Below are positions 1-9,151 of a stretch of 17,698 bases of DNA, piece by piece. The first letter of the stretch is position 1. Every line of letters starts with the position of its first letter. Origin of the DNA: Streptosporangiaceae bacterium (GTDB lineage Bacteria; Actinomycetota; Actinomycetes; Streptosporangiales; Streptosporangiaceae); NCBI GenBank assembly GCA_030039095.1, contig JASHQP010000389.1:1-17698 (forward strand), read 5' to 3'. The notes beneath the pieces were generated by a model, which had not been told where the DNA came from, did no database searches, and worked only from the letters and a program-made list of their open reading frames with translations. A program made the translations under genes and the position numbers.

Positions 1-693
<693 letters not shown>

Positions 694-695
694 TC

Positions 696-701
696 ATCGT
701 A
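696..701 (-). promoter_or_regulatory. Candidate -10 box for guaB
   Basis: Read on the minus strand this is TACGAT, five bases before the guaB ATG at 690. It fits the actinobacterial TANNNT -10 pattern and would give a leaderless or very short leader. I see no convincing -35. Inference only. Confidence 0.3.
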
Positions 702-811
702 GTGACTCCGGCGAGGGCTCGGTCCGCGCCACGCCCCGTCGCGTCCCGCGACCCTGCCTTCACGGCAACCGGGCCGCCGTCCCCGCCGCTGGGCCGCCGC
801 CCTGCCCGCGG

Positions 812-1453
812 TCAGGCGATCCACTCCTCGCGGGCGATCGCCCGGAGCCTGGCGAGCGCCCGATGCTGCGCGACCCGGACCGCACCCGGCGACATGCCGA
901 GTGCCTGGCCGGTCTCCTCGGCCGACATGCCGGTCAGCACCCGGAGCACCAGGAGCTCGCGCTGATGCGCCGGGAGCCGCGCCAGCAGGGCCCGGACCCG
1001 CTCGGCCTCGATGTAGGCCACGACGGTCTCCTCGGGCCCGGGACGGCCGTCGGGGCCGTCGGGCAGGTCCTCGGTCGGGATCGCAAGCCTTGCCGCATTC
1101 CTCATAGCGTCCGCCACTTTATGCGAGGCTATCCCGAACACAAATGACGCGAACGGCCGGCCCATGTCCCGGTAGCGGGGAAGCGCGGAAAGGACCGCGA
1201 TGCACACCTCCTGCGCCACGTCGTCGGCGATATGGTATTGGCCGCTTATCTGGCCGAGGCGGGCACGGCAATACCGAACGATCATTGGCCGGATCTCCTC
1301 GATCAGCGAGGAGATCGCGGCCTGCTGGCCACGAGCCGCCAGGCCGATCAAGTCGGGGAGACTCGTCGGCTCTGCGCCGATCCCATGCCGTTCTACCTGG
1401 TATTTTGCCCGTCTTGCCGCGGCCAGTGGCCGGACGTCGCATCCTCGAGTCAC
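812..1453 (-). CDS. sigD: ECF sigma factor, SigD/ShbA group
   Basis: A sigma-70 family factor that directs RNA polymerase to its own promoter set. Region 2 spans about residues 52-118, with [30 protein letters not shown] and [21 protein letters not shown] Pro/Gly-rich linker follows. Region 4 covers about 153-205, with [21 protein letters not shown] and the recognition helix in [18 protein letters not shown]. These blocks match M. tuberculosis SigD and Streptomyces ShbA, and position next to guaB and near groEL supports this. Known: ShbA drives transcription of the principal sigma gene hrdB in Streptomyces. The start is uncertain. GTG at 1453 gives 213 residues, close to SigD length. The frame stays open to GTG 1552 and ATG 1489, but no start has a good Shine-Dalgarno. 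CATGAT six bases before GTG 1453 (1460-1465) could make it leaderless. No anti-sigma gene follows. Confidence 0.9.
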   Translation of the reverse strand: MTRGCDVRPLAAARRAKYQVERHGIGAEPTSLPDLIGLAARGQQAAISSLIEEIRPMIVRYCRARLGQISGQYHIADDVAQEVCIAVLSALPRYRDMGRPFASFVFGIASHKVADAMRNAARLAIPTEDLPDGPDGRPGPEETVVAYIEAERVRALLARLPAHQRELLVLRVLTGMSAEETGQALGMSPGAVRVAQHRALARLRAIAREEWIA

Positions 1454-1510
1454 GAATGAATCATGCCCCAGAGAAGCGAGGAGAATCATCAGGAATGGAG
1501 CAACGGAAAG

Positions 1511-1526
1511 GTCACATTGATGTGAC
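1511..1526. promoter_or_regulatory. 16-bp palindrome upstream of the sigma gene
   Basis: GTCACAT-tg-ATGTGAC, perfect 7-bp arms. If the sigma gene starts at 1453 this lies 58-73 bases upstream of it, a plausible operator position. If translation starts at 1552 it would be coding. The arm order is the reverse of a CRP site, so I do not assign it to CRP. The binding protein is unknown. Confidence 0.4.
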
Positions 1527-1594
1527 GCAGCGCCATGCGGAGTAACGCTCACTACAATTAGTAATCACACAACTACGCTGCGTATTGAATGCCA

Positions 1595-1627
1595 TAATTG
1601 CGATGGCAATTAGGACTGCTTTATTCT
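1595..1627 (+). promoter_or_regulatory. Candidate promoter with overlapping 18-bp palindrome
   Basis: The plus strand has TTGCGA (1598-1603), an 18-base spacer and TATTCT (1622-1627), a fair sigma-70 pair pointing at the small open frame at 1652. The -35 lies inside the palindrome TAATTGC-GATG-GCAATTA (1595-1612, 7-bp arms). The half-site TGGCAATT recurs at 1627-1634. The segment 1553-1651 is far more AT-rich than its surroundings, as expected of a control region shared with the sigma gene on the other strand. Inference from pattern only. Confidence 0.4.
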
Positions 1628-1651
1628 GGCAATTGAAGCAGAGGGCATTAC

Positions 1652-1780
1652 ATGGAGAAGAATCGTGCCATTGCCGGCTTCGCCGCAGACACATTGTTCG
1701 CAGCGGTTGACACCGGTATCACCCGGCACACCCTCCCCGGGGACGGCGTGGGCGTACGGGGCCTCACCCGCCCTGGCTGA
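1652..1780 (+). CDS. Candidate small protein, 42 residues, unknown
   Basis: An open frame beginning MEKNRAIAGF and ending GLTRPG, stop TGA. It is the only gene-like frame in the 451 bases between the sigma gene and groEL. In its favour are AGAGGG six bases before the ATG, and a candidate promoter whose -10 ends 24 bases upstream. Against it are the lack of any recognised domain, the very short length and the modest codon bias. In Streptomyces and Mycobacterium this place holds BldM and/or WhiB-family regulators; I find no Cys pattern of WhiB and no LuxR-type helix here. It could be a regulatory leader, a small protein, or chance. Confidence 0.3.
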   Translation: MEKNRAIAGFAADTLFAAVDTGITRHTLPGDGVGVRGLTRPG

Positions 1781-1844
1781 GTGTTCCAACCCTGGCGGCC
1801 CGGGCCCGCGGCGGCTCAGGGCAGCTCAGGGCGCGGCGGGGCGC

Positions 1845-1886
1845 AAAAACCCGTGGCCGCGCCCGGCGAGCGAGCGCGGCCACGGG
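1845..1886 (-). terminator. Rho-independent terminator after groEL
   Basis: A perfect 13-bp stem (CCCGTGGCCGCGC at 1850-1862 with its complement at 1874-1886), an 11-base loop, and a run of five A at 1845-1849 that reads TTTTT on the minus strand directly after the stem. It sits 19 bases past the groEL stop. Confidence 0.9.
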
Positions 1887-1904
1887 ACTAGGTGCCCTGC
1901 CGTG

Positions 1905-3551
<1,647 letters not shown>

Positions 3552-3557
3552 TCATGC

Positions 3558-3596
3558 CACCGCCCCGGGCTCGCCTGCTGGCGGCCCGGGGCGGTG
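3558..3596 (-). other. Strong hairpin between groES and groEL
   Basis: CACCGCCCCGGGC (3558-3570) pairs perfectly with 3584-3596 across a 13-base loop. No U-run follows on the minus strand, so it is not a standard terminator. In the groES-groEL message it may attenuate, stabilise, or mark a processing site. Cleavage between groES and groEL1 has been reported in mycobacteria. Confidence 0.65.
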
Positions 3597-3624
3597 CTGG
3601 ACGCGCTGAGGCGCGCGCCCATTG

Positions 3625-3936
3625 TTACTTCTCGATGATCGCGAGCACGTCGCGGGCGGAAAGCACAAGGTACTCCTCGCCGCTGTACTTGACCTCGGTG
3701 CCGCCGTACTTGCTGTAGAGCACGACGTCGCCGACGCTCACGTCCATCGGGACGCGCTTGGCGCCTGCGTCATCGAACCGGCCGGGGCCAACCGCGAGGA
3801 CTTCGCCCTCCTGGGGCTTCTCCTTTGCGGTGTCCGGGATGACCAGGCCGGAAGCGGTGGTCTGCTCGGCTTCGAGCGGGCGCACCACGATCCGGTCTTC
3901 GAGCGGCTTGAGAACAACCTTGGTGGCGGTCGTCAC
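3625..3936 (-). CDS. groES: Co-chaperonin GroES (10 kDa)
   Basis: Heptameric lid of the GroEL chamber. The 103 residues match the family length. [21 protein letters not shown] leads into the mobile loop ([19 protein letters not shown]) that contacts GroEL, followed by [25 protein letters not shown] and [14 protein letters not shown]. The start is GTG at 3936, supported by a GGAGGGGGAGG ribosome binding site about eight bases upstream. It is the first gene of the groES-groEL operon and has a CIRCE operator in its leader, so HrcA-type heat-shock repression is expected. Confidence 0.98.
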   Translation of the reverse strand: MTTATKVVLKPLEDRIVVRPLEAEQTTASGLVIPDTAKEKPQEGEVLAVGPGRFDDAGAKRVPMDVSVGDVVLYSKYGGTEVKYSGEEYLVLSARDVLAIIEK

Positions 3937-4036
3937 GATCTGACCTCCCCCTCCGGAAAGGGCTAGCAGAGAAATTTATTCACAGAGGGCGACCATGGCG
4001 GCCTGCCGTCGCGGGTGCCAGACCAACCTCGTCGCA

Positions 4037-4063
4037 TTAGCACTCTACACTGTCGAGTGCCAG
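4037..4063 (-). promoter_or_regulatory. CIRCE operator of groES-groEL (HrcA site)
   Basis: TTAGCACTC, nine bases, GAGTGCCAG. This differs from the CIRCE consensus TTAGCACTC-N9-GAGTGCTAA only in the last three bases. It lies 101-127 bases upstream of the groES start. On the minus strand CTGGCA (4058-4063) and GCTAAT (4036-4041) are possible -35 and -10 boxes with a 16-base spacer, so the operator would cover the promoter. HrcA itself is not in the window. Confidence 0.93.
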
Positions 4064-4117
4064 TTCCGCACACTATCCGTACCGGACGACCGCGTCAACT
4101 CGGGCCCGCTGACCTGG

Positions 4118-5149
4118 CTAGGCCGCCACGATCGCGGTCACCGGCATCGCGGAGTCGGCGGGGAAGTCGAGCGACGACGGCGGCACGTCCCTGGCCAGCA
4201 GCTCCGAGCCGAGCGCGGCGACCATCGCCCCGTTGTCCGTGCACAGCCCGGGCCTGGGCACCCGGAGCTTGATGCCCGCGTCGTCGCAGCGCTGCTGCGC
4301 GAGCGCCCGCAGCCGCGAGTTGGCCGCCACCCCGCCGCCGATGACCAGCTGGTCCACCCCGTTGGCCCGGCACGCGTTCACCGCCTTGCGCGTCAGGACG
4401 TCAACGACCGCCTCCTGGAACGAGGCAGCGACGTCCGCCACCGGCACCGCCAGCGCGGCCGCCTCGCGGGCCTCGATCCAGCGCGCCACCGCCGTCTTCA
4501 GCCCGGAGAACGAGAAGTCGAGGGTGTGGTCGCGGTACTTGCTGCGCGGGAAGGCTATGGCGGCGGGATCACCGGACCTCGCCGCTGCGTCGATCGGCGG
4601 GCCGCCGGGGAACGGCAGGCCGAGCAGCCTGGCCACCTTGTCGTAGGCTTCGCCGGCCGCATCGTCGATCGTGGCGCCGAGCGGGACGATCTCGCCCGGC
4701 AGGTCGGTGACGAGCAGCAGCGAGGAGTGGCCGCCGGAGACGAGCAGGGCGACCGCGGGAACCGGCAGCGCGCCGTGCTCGAGCTGGTCCACGGCGATGT
4801 GCGCGGCGAGGTGGTTGACCCCGTAGAGCGGCTTGCCGAGCGCGAGGGAGTACGCCTTGGCCGCGCAGACCCCGACCAGCAGCGCCCCGGCCAGGCCGGG
4901 GCCAGCGGTGACCGCGATCGCGTCCACGTCGGCGAGCCTTGCCCCGGCCGTGGCCAGCGCGCGGTCGACGGCCGGGACCATCGCCTCCAGGTGCGCCCGG
5001 CTGGCCACCTCGGGCACGACGCCGCCGAACCTGGCGTGCTCGTCGACGCTGGAGGCGATCGCGTCGGCGAGCAGCTCGTGCCCACGTACCAGGCCAGCGC
5101 CGGTCTCATCGCAGGACGTCTCGATGCCGAGCACGAGCGGGGCGGTCAT
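4118..5149 (-). CDS. tsaD: tRNA t6A37 threonylcarbamoyltransferase TsaD
   Basis: With TsaB and TsaE, TsaD transfers the threonylcarbamoyl group from TC-AMP to A37 of ANN-decoding tRNAs. The 343 residues begin [17 protein letters not shown], the ASKHA-fold start of the family. [12 protein letters not shown] (44-55), the metal-binding HLAAH (His113, His117), [38 protein letters not shown] and [13 protein letters not shown] all follow in order, with [12 protein letters not shown] near the end. The ATG at 5149 overlaps the rimI stop as ATGA, which fixes the start; an open frame upstream to 5371 is only overlap with rimI. Last gene of the tsaB-rimI-tsaD run; groES follows under its own control. 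Confidence 0.98.
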   Translation of the reverse strand: MTAPLVLGIETSCDETGAGLVRGHELLADAIASSVDEHARFGGVVPEVASRAHLEAMVPAVDRALATAGARLADVDAIAVTAGPGLAGALLVGVCAAKAYSLALGKPLYGVNHLAAHIAVDQLEHGALPVPAVALLVSGGHSSLLLVTDLPGEIVPLGATIDDAAGEAYDKVARLLGLPFPGGPPIDAAARSGDPAAIAFPRSKYRDHTLDFSFSGLKTAVARWIEAREAAALAVPVADVAASFQEAVVDVLTRKAVNACRANGVDQLVIGGGVAANSRLRALAQQRCDDAGIKLRVPRPGLCTDNGAMVAALGSELLARDVPPSSLDFPADSAMPVTAIVAA

Positions 5150-5649
5150 GACGTGCCCTGCGTCAGGTCGCGCCGCATCACCAGGGCATCGGCGCCGGAC
5201 GGCTGGTAGTAGCCCTTGCGCACCCCGATCTGGCCGAACCCGTATCTCCGGTACAGCCGCTGCGCCCTGGTGTTGTCGGTGCGGACCTCGAGGAAGACCT
5301 CGGTGCACTTCCGCCGCTCCGCCTCGGCGAGCAGCGCCCCGAGCAGCGCCGAGCCGATCCCCTGTCCCCACCGGTCGGCGGCGACCGCCAGGGTGAGCAC
5401 GTCCGCCTGGGCGGCGGCCACCAGGAGCCCGCCGTAGCCTGCTATGGCGCCGCGGTCGTCGGCGACCAGGTAGTAACGGCTACGCGGCTGCTCGGCGAGC
5501 TCGCCCTCCAGCATCCGCCGAGACCACGCGTCCTCGCCGAACAGCTCGTCCTCGAGCAGCAGCACGGTCTCGAGATCGGCGGCCGTCATCGCGCGCAGCG
5601 TGCCCCCGCCTCCCGCATCCCGCCTGGTGCCGCTCCACTCCCCCGTCAT
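5146..5649 (-). CDS. rimI: Ribosomal protein S18-alanine N-acetyltransferase RimI
   Basis: A GNAT-fold enzyme that acetylates the N-terminal alanine of S18 using acetyl-CoA. The 167 residues include [20 protein letters not shown] (18-37), the acetyl-CoA loop [11 protein letters not shown] (93-103), [20 protein letters not shown] (119-138) and [20 protein letters not shown] near the end, which is the RimI pattern. The ATG at 5649 overlaps the tsaB stop as ATGA. The first 17 residues are Gly/Arg-rich and lie outside the domain, so ATG at residue 21 is a possible alternative. The frame continues upstream to 5850, but that part overlaps tsaB. Location between tsaB and tsaD is the usual one. Confidence 0.95.
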   Translation of the reverse strand: MTGEWSGTRRDAGGGGTLRAMTAADLETVLLLEDELFGEDAWSRRMLEGELAEQPRSRYYLVADDRGAIAGYGGLLVAAAQADVLTLAVAADRWGQGIGSALLGALLAEAERRKCTEVFLEVRTDNTRAQRLYRRYGFGQIGVRKGYYQPSGADALVMRRDLTQGTS

Positions 5650-6311
5650 GCCGTCACCCGCTTCGGCTTGCCGGGCACCCTGGCGTCGGGCCGGCGCAGG
5701 TACAGCGGCGCGGGAGGCTGGCCAGGAAGGTGCTCCGCCAGGCTCTGCACCGCGATCTCGGCCAGGTGCGCGGCGTCGGGGTAGCGCGGAGGGATCGGGT
5801 CGCCGCCGAGCTCTCGATAGAGCACCGGCCCCTCCCCCGCGACCGGGCACGGCGCGGTGAGCTCGGCCGCAGCCAGCTCTGCGGGCTTGCTGACCGCAGG
5901 GCCGCGGATTCTCCGCGCCGCTGGGTCGTAGCGCGCCCAGTAGACCTCCTTGCGGCGGGCGTCTGCGGCGACGATGAACTCGCGGCCCGCGGCCGCAGGG
6001 GCCGCCGCTCGCGCGATCACGTCGAGGGTGCAGACGCCGACGGCAGGAACGCCGAGCACGCTGCTCAGAACCCGGGCCGTGACCAGCCCGGCGCGCAGGC
6101 CGGTGTACGGGCCCGGTCCGGTCCCCACGGCCACGGCGTCCAGGTCGCCGCGCACCGCACCGCCGTCGGCGAGTACCTTCTCGATCATCGCGGCGAGCAG
6201 CTCACCGTGTCGGCGGGAGCTGACCACGCTGTCGGCGGCGAGCACGCGCGACCCGTCGTGAAGGGCGGCGGTCACCGCAGGGGTGGCGGTGTCGAAAGCG
6301 AGCAGCAGCAC
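5646..6311 (-). CDS. tsaB: t6A complex dimerisation subunit TsaB
   Basis: TsaB is the inactive ASKHA paralogue that holds TsaD and is needed for t6A formation. The 221 residues start [17 protein letters not shown], followed by [13 protein letters not shown], the diagnostic [20 protein letters not shown] (68-87) and [15 protein letters not shown]. The C-terminus PLYLRRPDA is the common TsaB ending. The start is GTG at 6311 without a strong ribosome binding site; no better in-frame start is visible. It is 46 bases after the membrane-protein gene, and its stop overlaps rimI. Confidence 0.96.
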   Translation of the reverse strand: MLLLAFDTATPAVTAALHDGSRVLAADSVVSSRRHGELLAAMIEKVLADGGAVRGDLDAVAVGTGPGPYTGLRAGLVTARVLSSVLGVPAVGVCTLDVIARAAAPAAAGREFIVAADARRKEVYWARYDPAARRIRGPAVSKPAELAAAELTAPCPVAGEGPVLYRELGGDPIPPRYPDAAHLAEIAVQSLAEHLPGQPPAPLYLRRPDARVPGKPKRVTA

Positions 6312-6357
6312 GGTTGACCAGCGTAGGTCACGCTGCGGGCTGGTTTGGCCGCACCGC

Positions 6358-7407
6358 TCAGCGAAGCCCGGCGATCGCCTCGTGCGCGGCCGCGAGCGCG
6401 CCGGCGCGGAGGGTGGCGTCCGGCACCGGGCCGAAGCCGCCTCCGTGCTCCTGGCCCTGCATCGTGACGATGATCAGCGCGTTGCGATCGCGAACCACTA
6501 TGGTGACCTCGTCCGTAATGTTGCCGCCGCCCTCATGGAAGGCCTGCAGCGCGCTGAACGCGGTGGAGCCCAGCCCGACCACGGTGCCGATCTGGGCCGC
6601 CGGGGTCTTGGTCTTCTTCGCCGGGTGCTGAAGGTTTTGCAGCTCATCGCCGTAGGCATCGATGGCACTGAACGTGGCGCTGCCGTCCCCGCTGGCCAGC
6701 AGGCTCGGCGAGTACGCCTGGCTGGTGACCGTGAGCACCCGGAAGTCGGGCTTGGCGTCCAGCGTCCAGGTGCACTGGCTCTGGACGGAACTGCCCAGAG
6801 CCTGGGACACCCGGGTGACCTTGCCGGGCAGGAACTGGCCGATTGTCGCGGAGCTGACCGCGCCGCAAGCGTTGGGGACGGAGTGGAACTCGCCCGGCTG
6901 GAACGTCGTCACGAACTGGCTGCCGTGGGACGCCGCCGCCGGCTTGCCCTGGAACGGCAGCTTCCCGAGAACTCCCAGCACCACCACGATCCCCACGACG
7001 ACCACAGCAGCGGCGATGATGATCTCGCGGCGGGCCTTCCGCGCCTTTGCCACCTGCGCCCGGCGGCTCCGCCTGCGGGCGGGCGGCTGCTCCGGCGCCC
7101 AGGCGTCGTCGCCGTCCTGCGGCCCACTCCAGTTGCTGGGCACCGACTTGGCCCGGACCGCCGCGGACCGTGTCGACCCTGACCGTGCCTGCCCAGCCCG
7201 GCGGTCATCGGCCTCGGCAGCGCGCGGCCGGCGCTCCCTGCCGCCCGGGCCGGCGGGGTAGATGCCCATCCCCGCCCATGGCGGCGGATCCTCGTCGGCA
7301 CGGTCATCGAAGGCGCCAGGGTGCGGCCGGCTGGGGCGCTCACGACGGCCGCGCCTCCCCTGCTCATCCGGTTGCCACGGCTGGCGGGGCGGAACCCCCT
7401 GTGACAC
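6358..7407 (-). CDS. Membrane-anchored protein of unknown function (DUF3558-like outer domain)
   Basis: Not recognised as a named protein. The 349 residues fall into three parts. Residues 1-128 are charged and disordered-looking, rich in Arg, Pro, Asp and Gly, and end in a basic cluster ([18 protein letters not shown]). One hydrophobic helix follows (about 129-148, [20 protein letters not shown]). Residues 150-349 form a predicted extracellular domain with Cys181 ([12 protein letters not shown]) and Cys212 (SQCTWTLD). The two-cysteine C...CTW spacing resembles actinobacterial DUF3558 domains, which is my inference. Topology would be N-terminus inside. The GTG at 7407 has GGAGG six bases upstream. 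It lies between tsaE and tsaB, in the same direction, with 101 and 46 bases either side, so it may share the operon without sharing the function. Confidence 0.85.
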   Translation of the reverse strand: MSQGVPPRQPWQPDEQGRRGRRERPSRPHPGAFDDRADEDPPPWAGMGIYPAGPGGRERRPRAAEADDRRAGQARSGSTRSAAVRAKSVPSNWSGPQDGDDAWAPEQPPARRRSRRAQVAKARKARREIIIAAAVVVVGIVVVLGVLGKLPFQGKPAAASHGSQFVTTFQPGEFHSVPNACGAVSSATIGQFLPGKVTRVSQALGSSVQSQCTWTLDAKPDFRVLTVTSQAYSPSLLASGDGSATFSAIDAYGDELQNLQHPAKKTKTPAAQIGTVVGLGSTAFSALQAFHEGGGNITDEVTIVVRDRNALIIVTMQGQEHGGGFGPVPDATLRAGALAAAHEAIAGLR

Positions 7408-7508
7408 GGCGCGCCTCCGGGAACGTGTTCGGGCGTGCTGGATGACGGCAGGCTGACGCGACCGCGCAGCGGACGGCGCGAGCGGTGCTGCCGCTGGACA
7501 GAACGGAA

Positions 7509-8066
7509 CTATAGAACGTCCGCGCCGTCGACCAGGGCCAGACGCACGGATTCGGCCGCCATCTCCCAGCGCGGGCCGCGGGCCGCCAGTCGCACCTCGC
7601 GGGGTTCGTCGAGCTCTCCGGGCTCCGGTTCCCCCGCATCCGGGCCAGCAGGTCGCCGGGTCATCGCGATCGTGACCTCCAGGTAGCTGTCGGCGAGGGC
7701 CTCGACCAGGCCCTCACCCCACTCGACCACGGTGACCGAGCTGCCAAGGTCCGCGTCCAGGTCGAGATCGTCAACCTCGGCCTGGCCGCCGAGCCGGTAG
7801 GCGTCCGCGTGCACCAGGGCCGGCCCGGTGCCGTCGAGCGCCGGGTGCACGCGAGCGATCACGAACGTGGGCGAGGTCACGGGCCCGCGCACGCCGAGGC
7901 CGAGGCCGATCCCCTGCACGAGCGTGGTCTTGCCGGCGCCGAGCGGCCCGGTGAGCACGACCAGGTCTCCGGGACGCAGCAGCGACGCCAGCCGCTGTCC
8001 CAACCCGCGCATATCCTCGGCGGCCGCAACGACGACGTCCGCCAGCACCGGCGTGTGCCCGTCCAC
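7509..8066 (-). CDS. tsaE: t6A biosynthesis ATPase TsaE
   Basis: TsaE is the P-loop ATPase that drives turnover of the TsaB-TsaD complex. The 185 residues carry Walker A GPLGAGKTT (40-48), SPTFVIARVHP (65-75), HADAYRL (87-92 region) and VVEWGEGL (113-120), the standard TsaE order. After about residue 135 there is an acidic, proline-rich stretch (PAGPDAGEPEPGELDEP) before the last strand. The start is GTG at 8066, two bases after the stop of the hydrolase gene, so coupled translation is likely. Confidence 0.96.
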   Translation of the reverse strand: MDGHTPVLADVVVAAAEDMRGLGQRLASLLRPGDLVVLTGPLGAGKTTLVQGIGLGLGVRGPVTSPTFVIARVHPALDGTGPALVHADAYRLGGQAEVDDLDLDADLGSSVTVVEWGEGLVEALADSYLEVTIAMTRRPAGPDAGEPEPGELDEPREVRLAARGPRWEMAAESVRLALVDGADVL

Positions 8067-8068
8067 GG

Positions 8069-9151
8069 CTATGCCGTGCTCGCGCGCCGCGGCGTGCCCG
8101 CCACACAGCGGGCGACCAGATCGCTGATGGCGCGGTTCACGATGTCGGGCCGTTCCAGGATGACGGCGTGGCCGGCCCCCGGGACACCGACCAGTTCTGC
8201 GCCGGGGATCTGCTCGGCCAGTTCCTCGCTCTGCGCCAGCGGGATCAGCCGGTCGCTCTCGCCGGCGATCACGACCACCGGCACCTCGCCGAGTGTCCCG
8301 AGCGCGGCCCGCTCGTCGTGGCGCAGCAGCGCCAGGTAGAACGCGGCCACCACCCCGACACGGGTGGCACGGATGATCCGCTCGAGGAAGTCCACCACGG
8401 CCGGGCTGACCGCGGGATCCCCGAACGCCACGTGGCGCGTCCCGAGGAACGCCAGATCGCCCGCGGCCTGACGTCCGCGCTCCACCAGGCTGGCCGCCGG
8501 CCCGCGGCTGACGCCGCGCAGCACCGGCGGTGCCGCCTGCCGGGCGATCGGGCGGAGCACCACCGGGATCCAGATCGTGGGGTCGACGCCGCCGGCCATG
8601 GTCGAGATCAGCACAACGCCGATGACCTTGGTGCCGAACAACTCGGGGTGCTCACGGGCGAGCGCCATGATCGTCATGCCGCCCATCGAGTGCCCGACGA
8701 GCACGACCGGGCCGTCACCCGGGGCGGTCGCCTGCAGCACGGCGTGCAGGTCCTCGCCGAGCTGGGGAATCGTGCAGCTCTCCCGGCTGGGTTCGCCCGA
8801 CTGGCCGTGGCCCCGCTGATCCCAGAACACGCACCTGGCTGACCCGGCCAGATCCCGGCGCTGGTAGTGCCATACGTTCTGGGAGAGTGCGTATCCGTGG
8901 CTGAAGACGATCGTGACCGGAGCGTCGTCCGGCCCGTTGATCTCGGCGTGCAGCGGCACGCCGTCGTCAGCGAGCACGGTCAGGGGCCGCCCGTGCAGCT
9001 GGCCGAACGGCTCATCAGCTTCGGGATCGGGCCGCAGCCGCAGCCGCCCCACGGCGACCTTCTCGGCCGCGATCACGGCTCCTGCCCCCGCCGCCACCGC
9101 CGCGCCCGCCGCTAGCCCGGCGAGGCCGGTGATCCGCCGCCAATTCGTCAA
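8069..9151 (-). CDS. Alpha/beta hydrolase with N-terminal membrane helix
   Basis: A serine hydrolase of unknown substrate. Residues 8-29 form a small-residue hydrophobic helix, probably a membrane anchor or uncleaved signal. The fold follows: FSHGYALSQNVWHYQ (83-97, oxyanion region), VFWDQRGHGQSGEP (108-121), nucleophile Ser155 in GHSMGG (153-158), Asp300 in AGESDRLIP, and His329 in GAGHAV, completing the triad. The start is TTG at 9151, directly after the alr stop; GGAG six bases before the TTG supports this rare start. Known: a hydrolase of this kind sits between alr and tsaE in Streptomyces, but I know no firm link to t6A or cell-wall synthesis. Confidence 0.93.
   Translation of the reverse strand: MTNWRRITGLAGLAAGAAVAAGAGAVIAAEKVAVGRLRLRPDPEADEPFGQLHGRPLTVLADDGVPLHAEINGPDDAPVTIVFSHGYALSQNVWHYQRRDLAGSARCVFWDQRGHGQSGEPSRESCTIPQLGEDLHAVLQATAPGDGPVVLVGHSMGGMTIMALAREHPELFGTKVIGVVLISTMAGGVDPTIWIPVVLRPIARQAAPPVLRGVSRGPAASLVERGRQAAGDLAFLGTRHVAFGDPAVSPAVVDFLERIIRATRVGVVAAFYLALLRHDERAALGTLGEVPVVVIAGESDRLIPLAQSEELAEQIPGAELVGVPGAGHAVILERPDIVNRAISDLVARCVAGTPRRASTA

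Noticed and set aside
1511..1526. CRP/cAMP receptor site
   Set aside because: The half-sites are in the opposite order (TCACA...TGTGA rather than TGTGA-N6-TCACA) and the centre is two bases, not six.
3995..5209. A 404-residue plus-strand frame opposite tsaD
   Set aside because: Arg/Gly-rich composition without motifs, and tsaD on the other strand is unmistakable.
5150..5371. N-terminal extension of TsaD by 74 residues
   Set aside because: The extension lies wholly within rimI, is Arg/Ala-rich, and the ATGA overlap at 5146-5149 gives the natural start.
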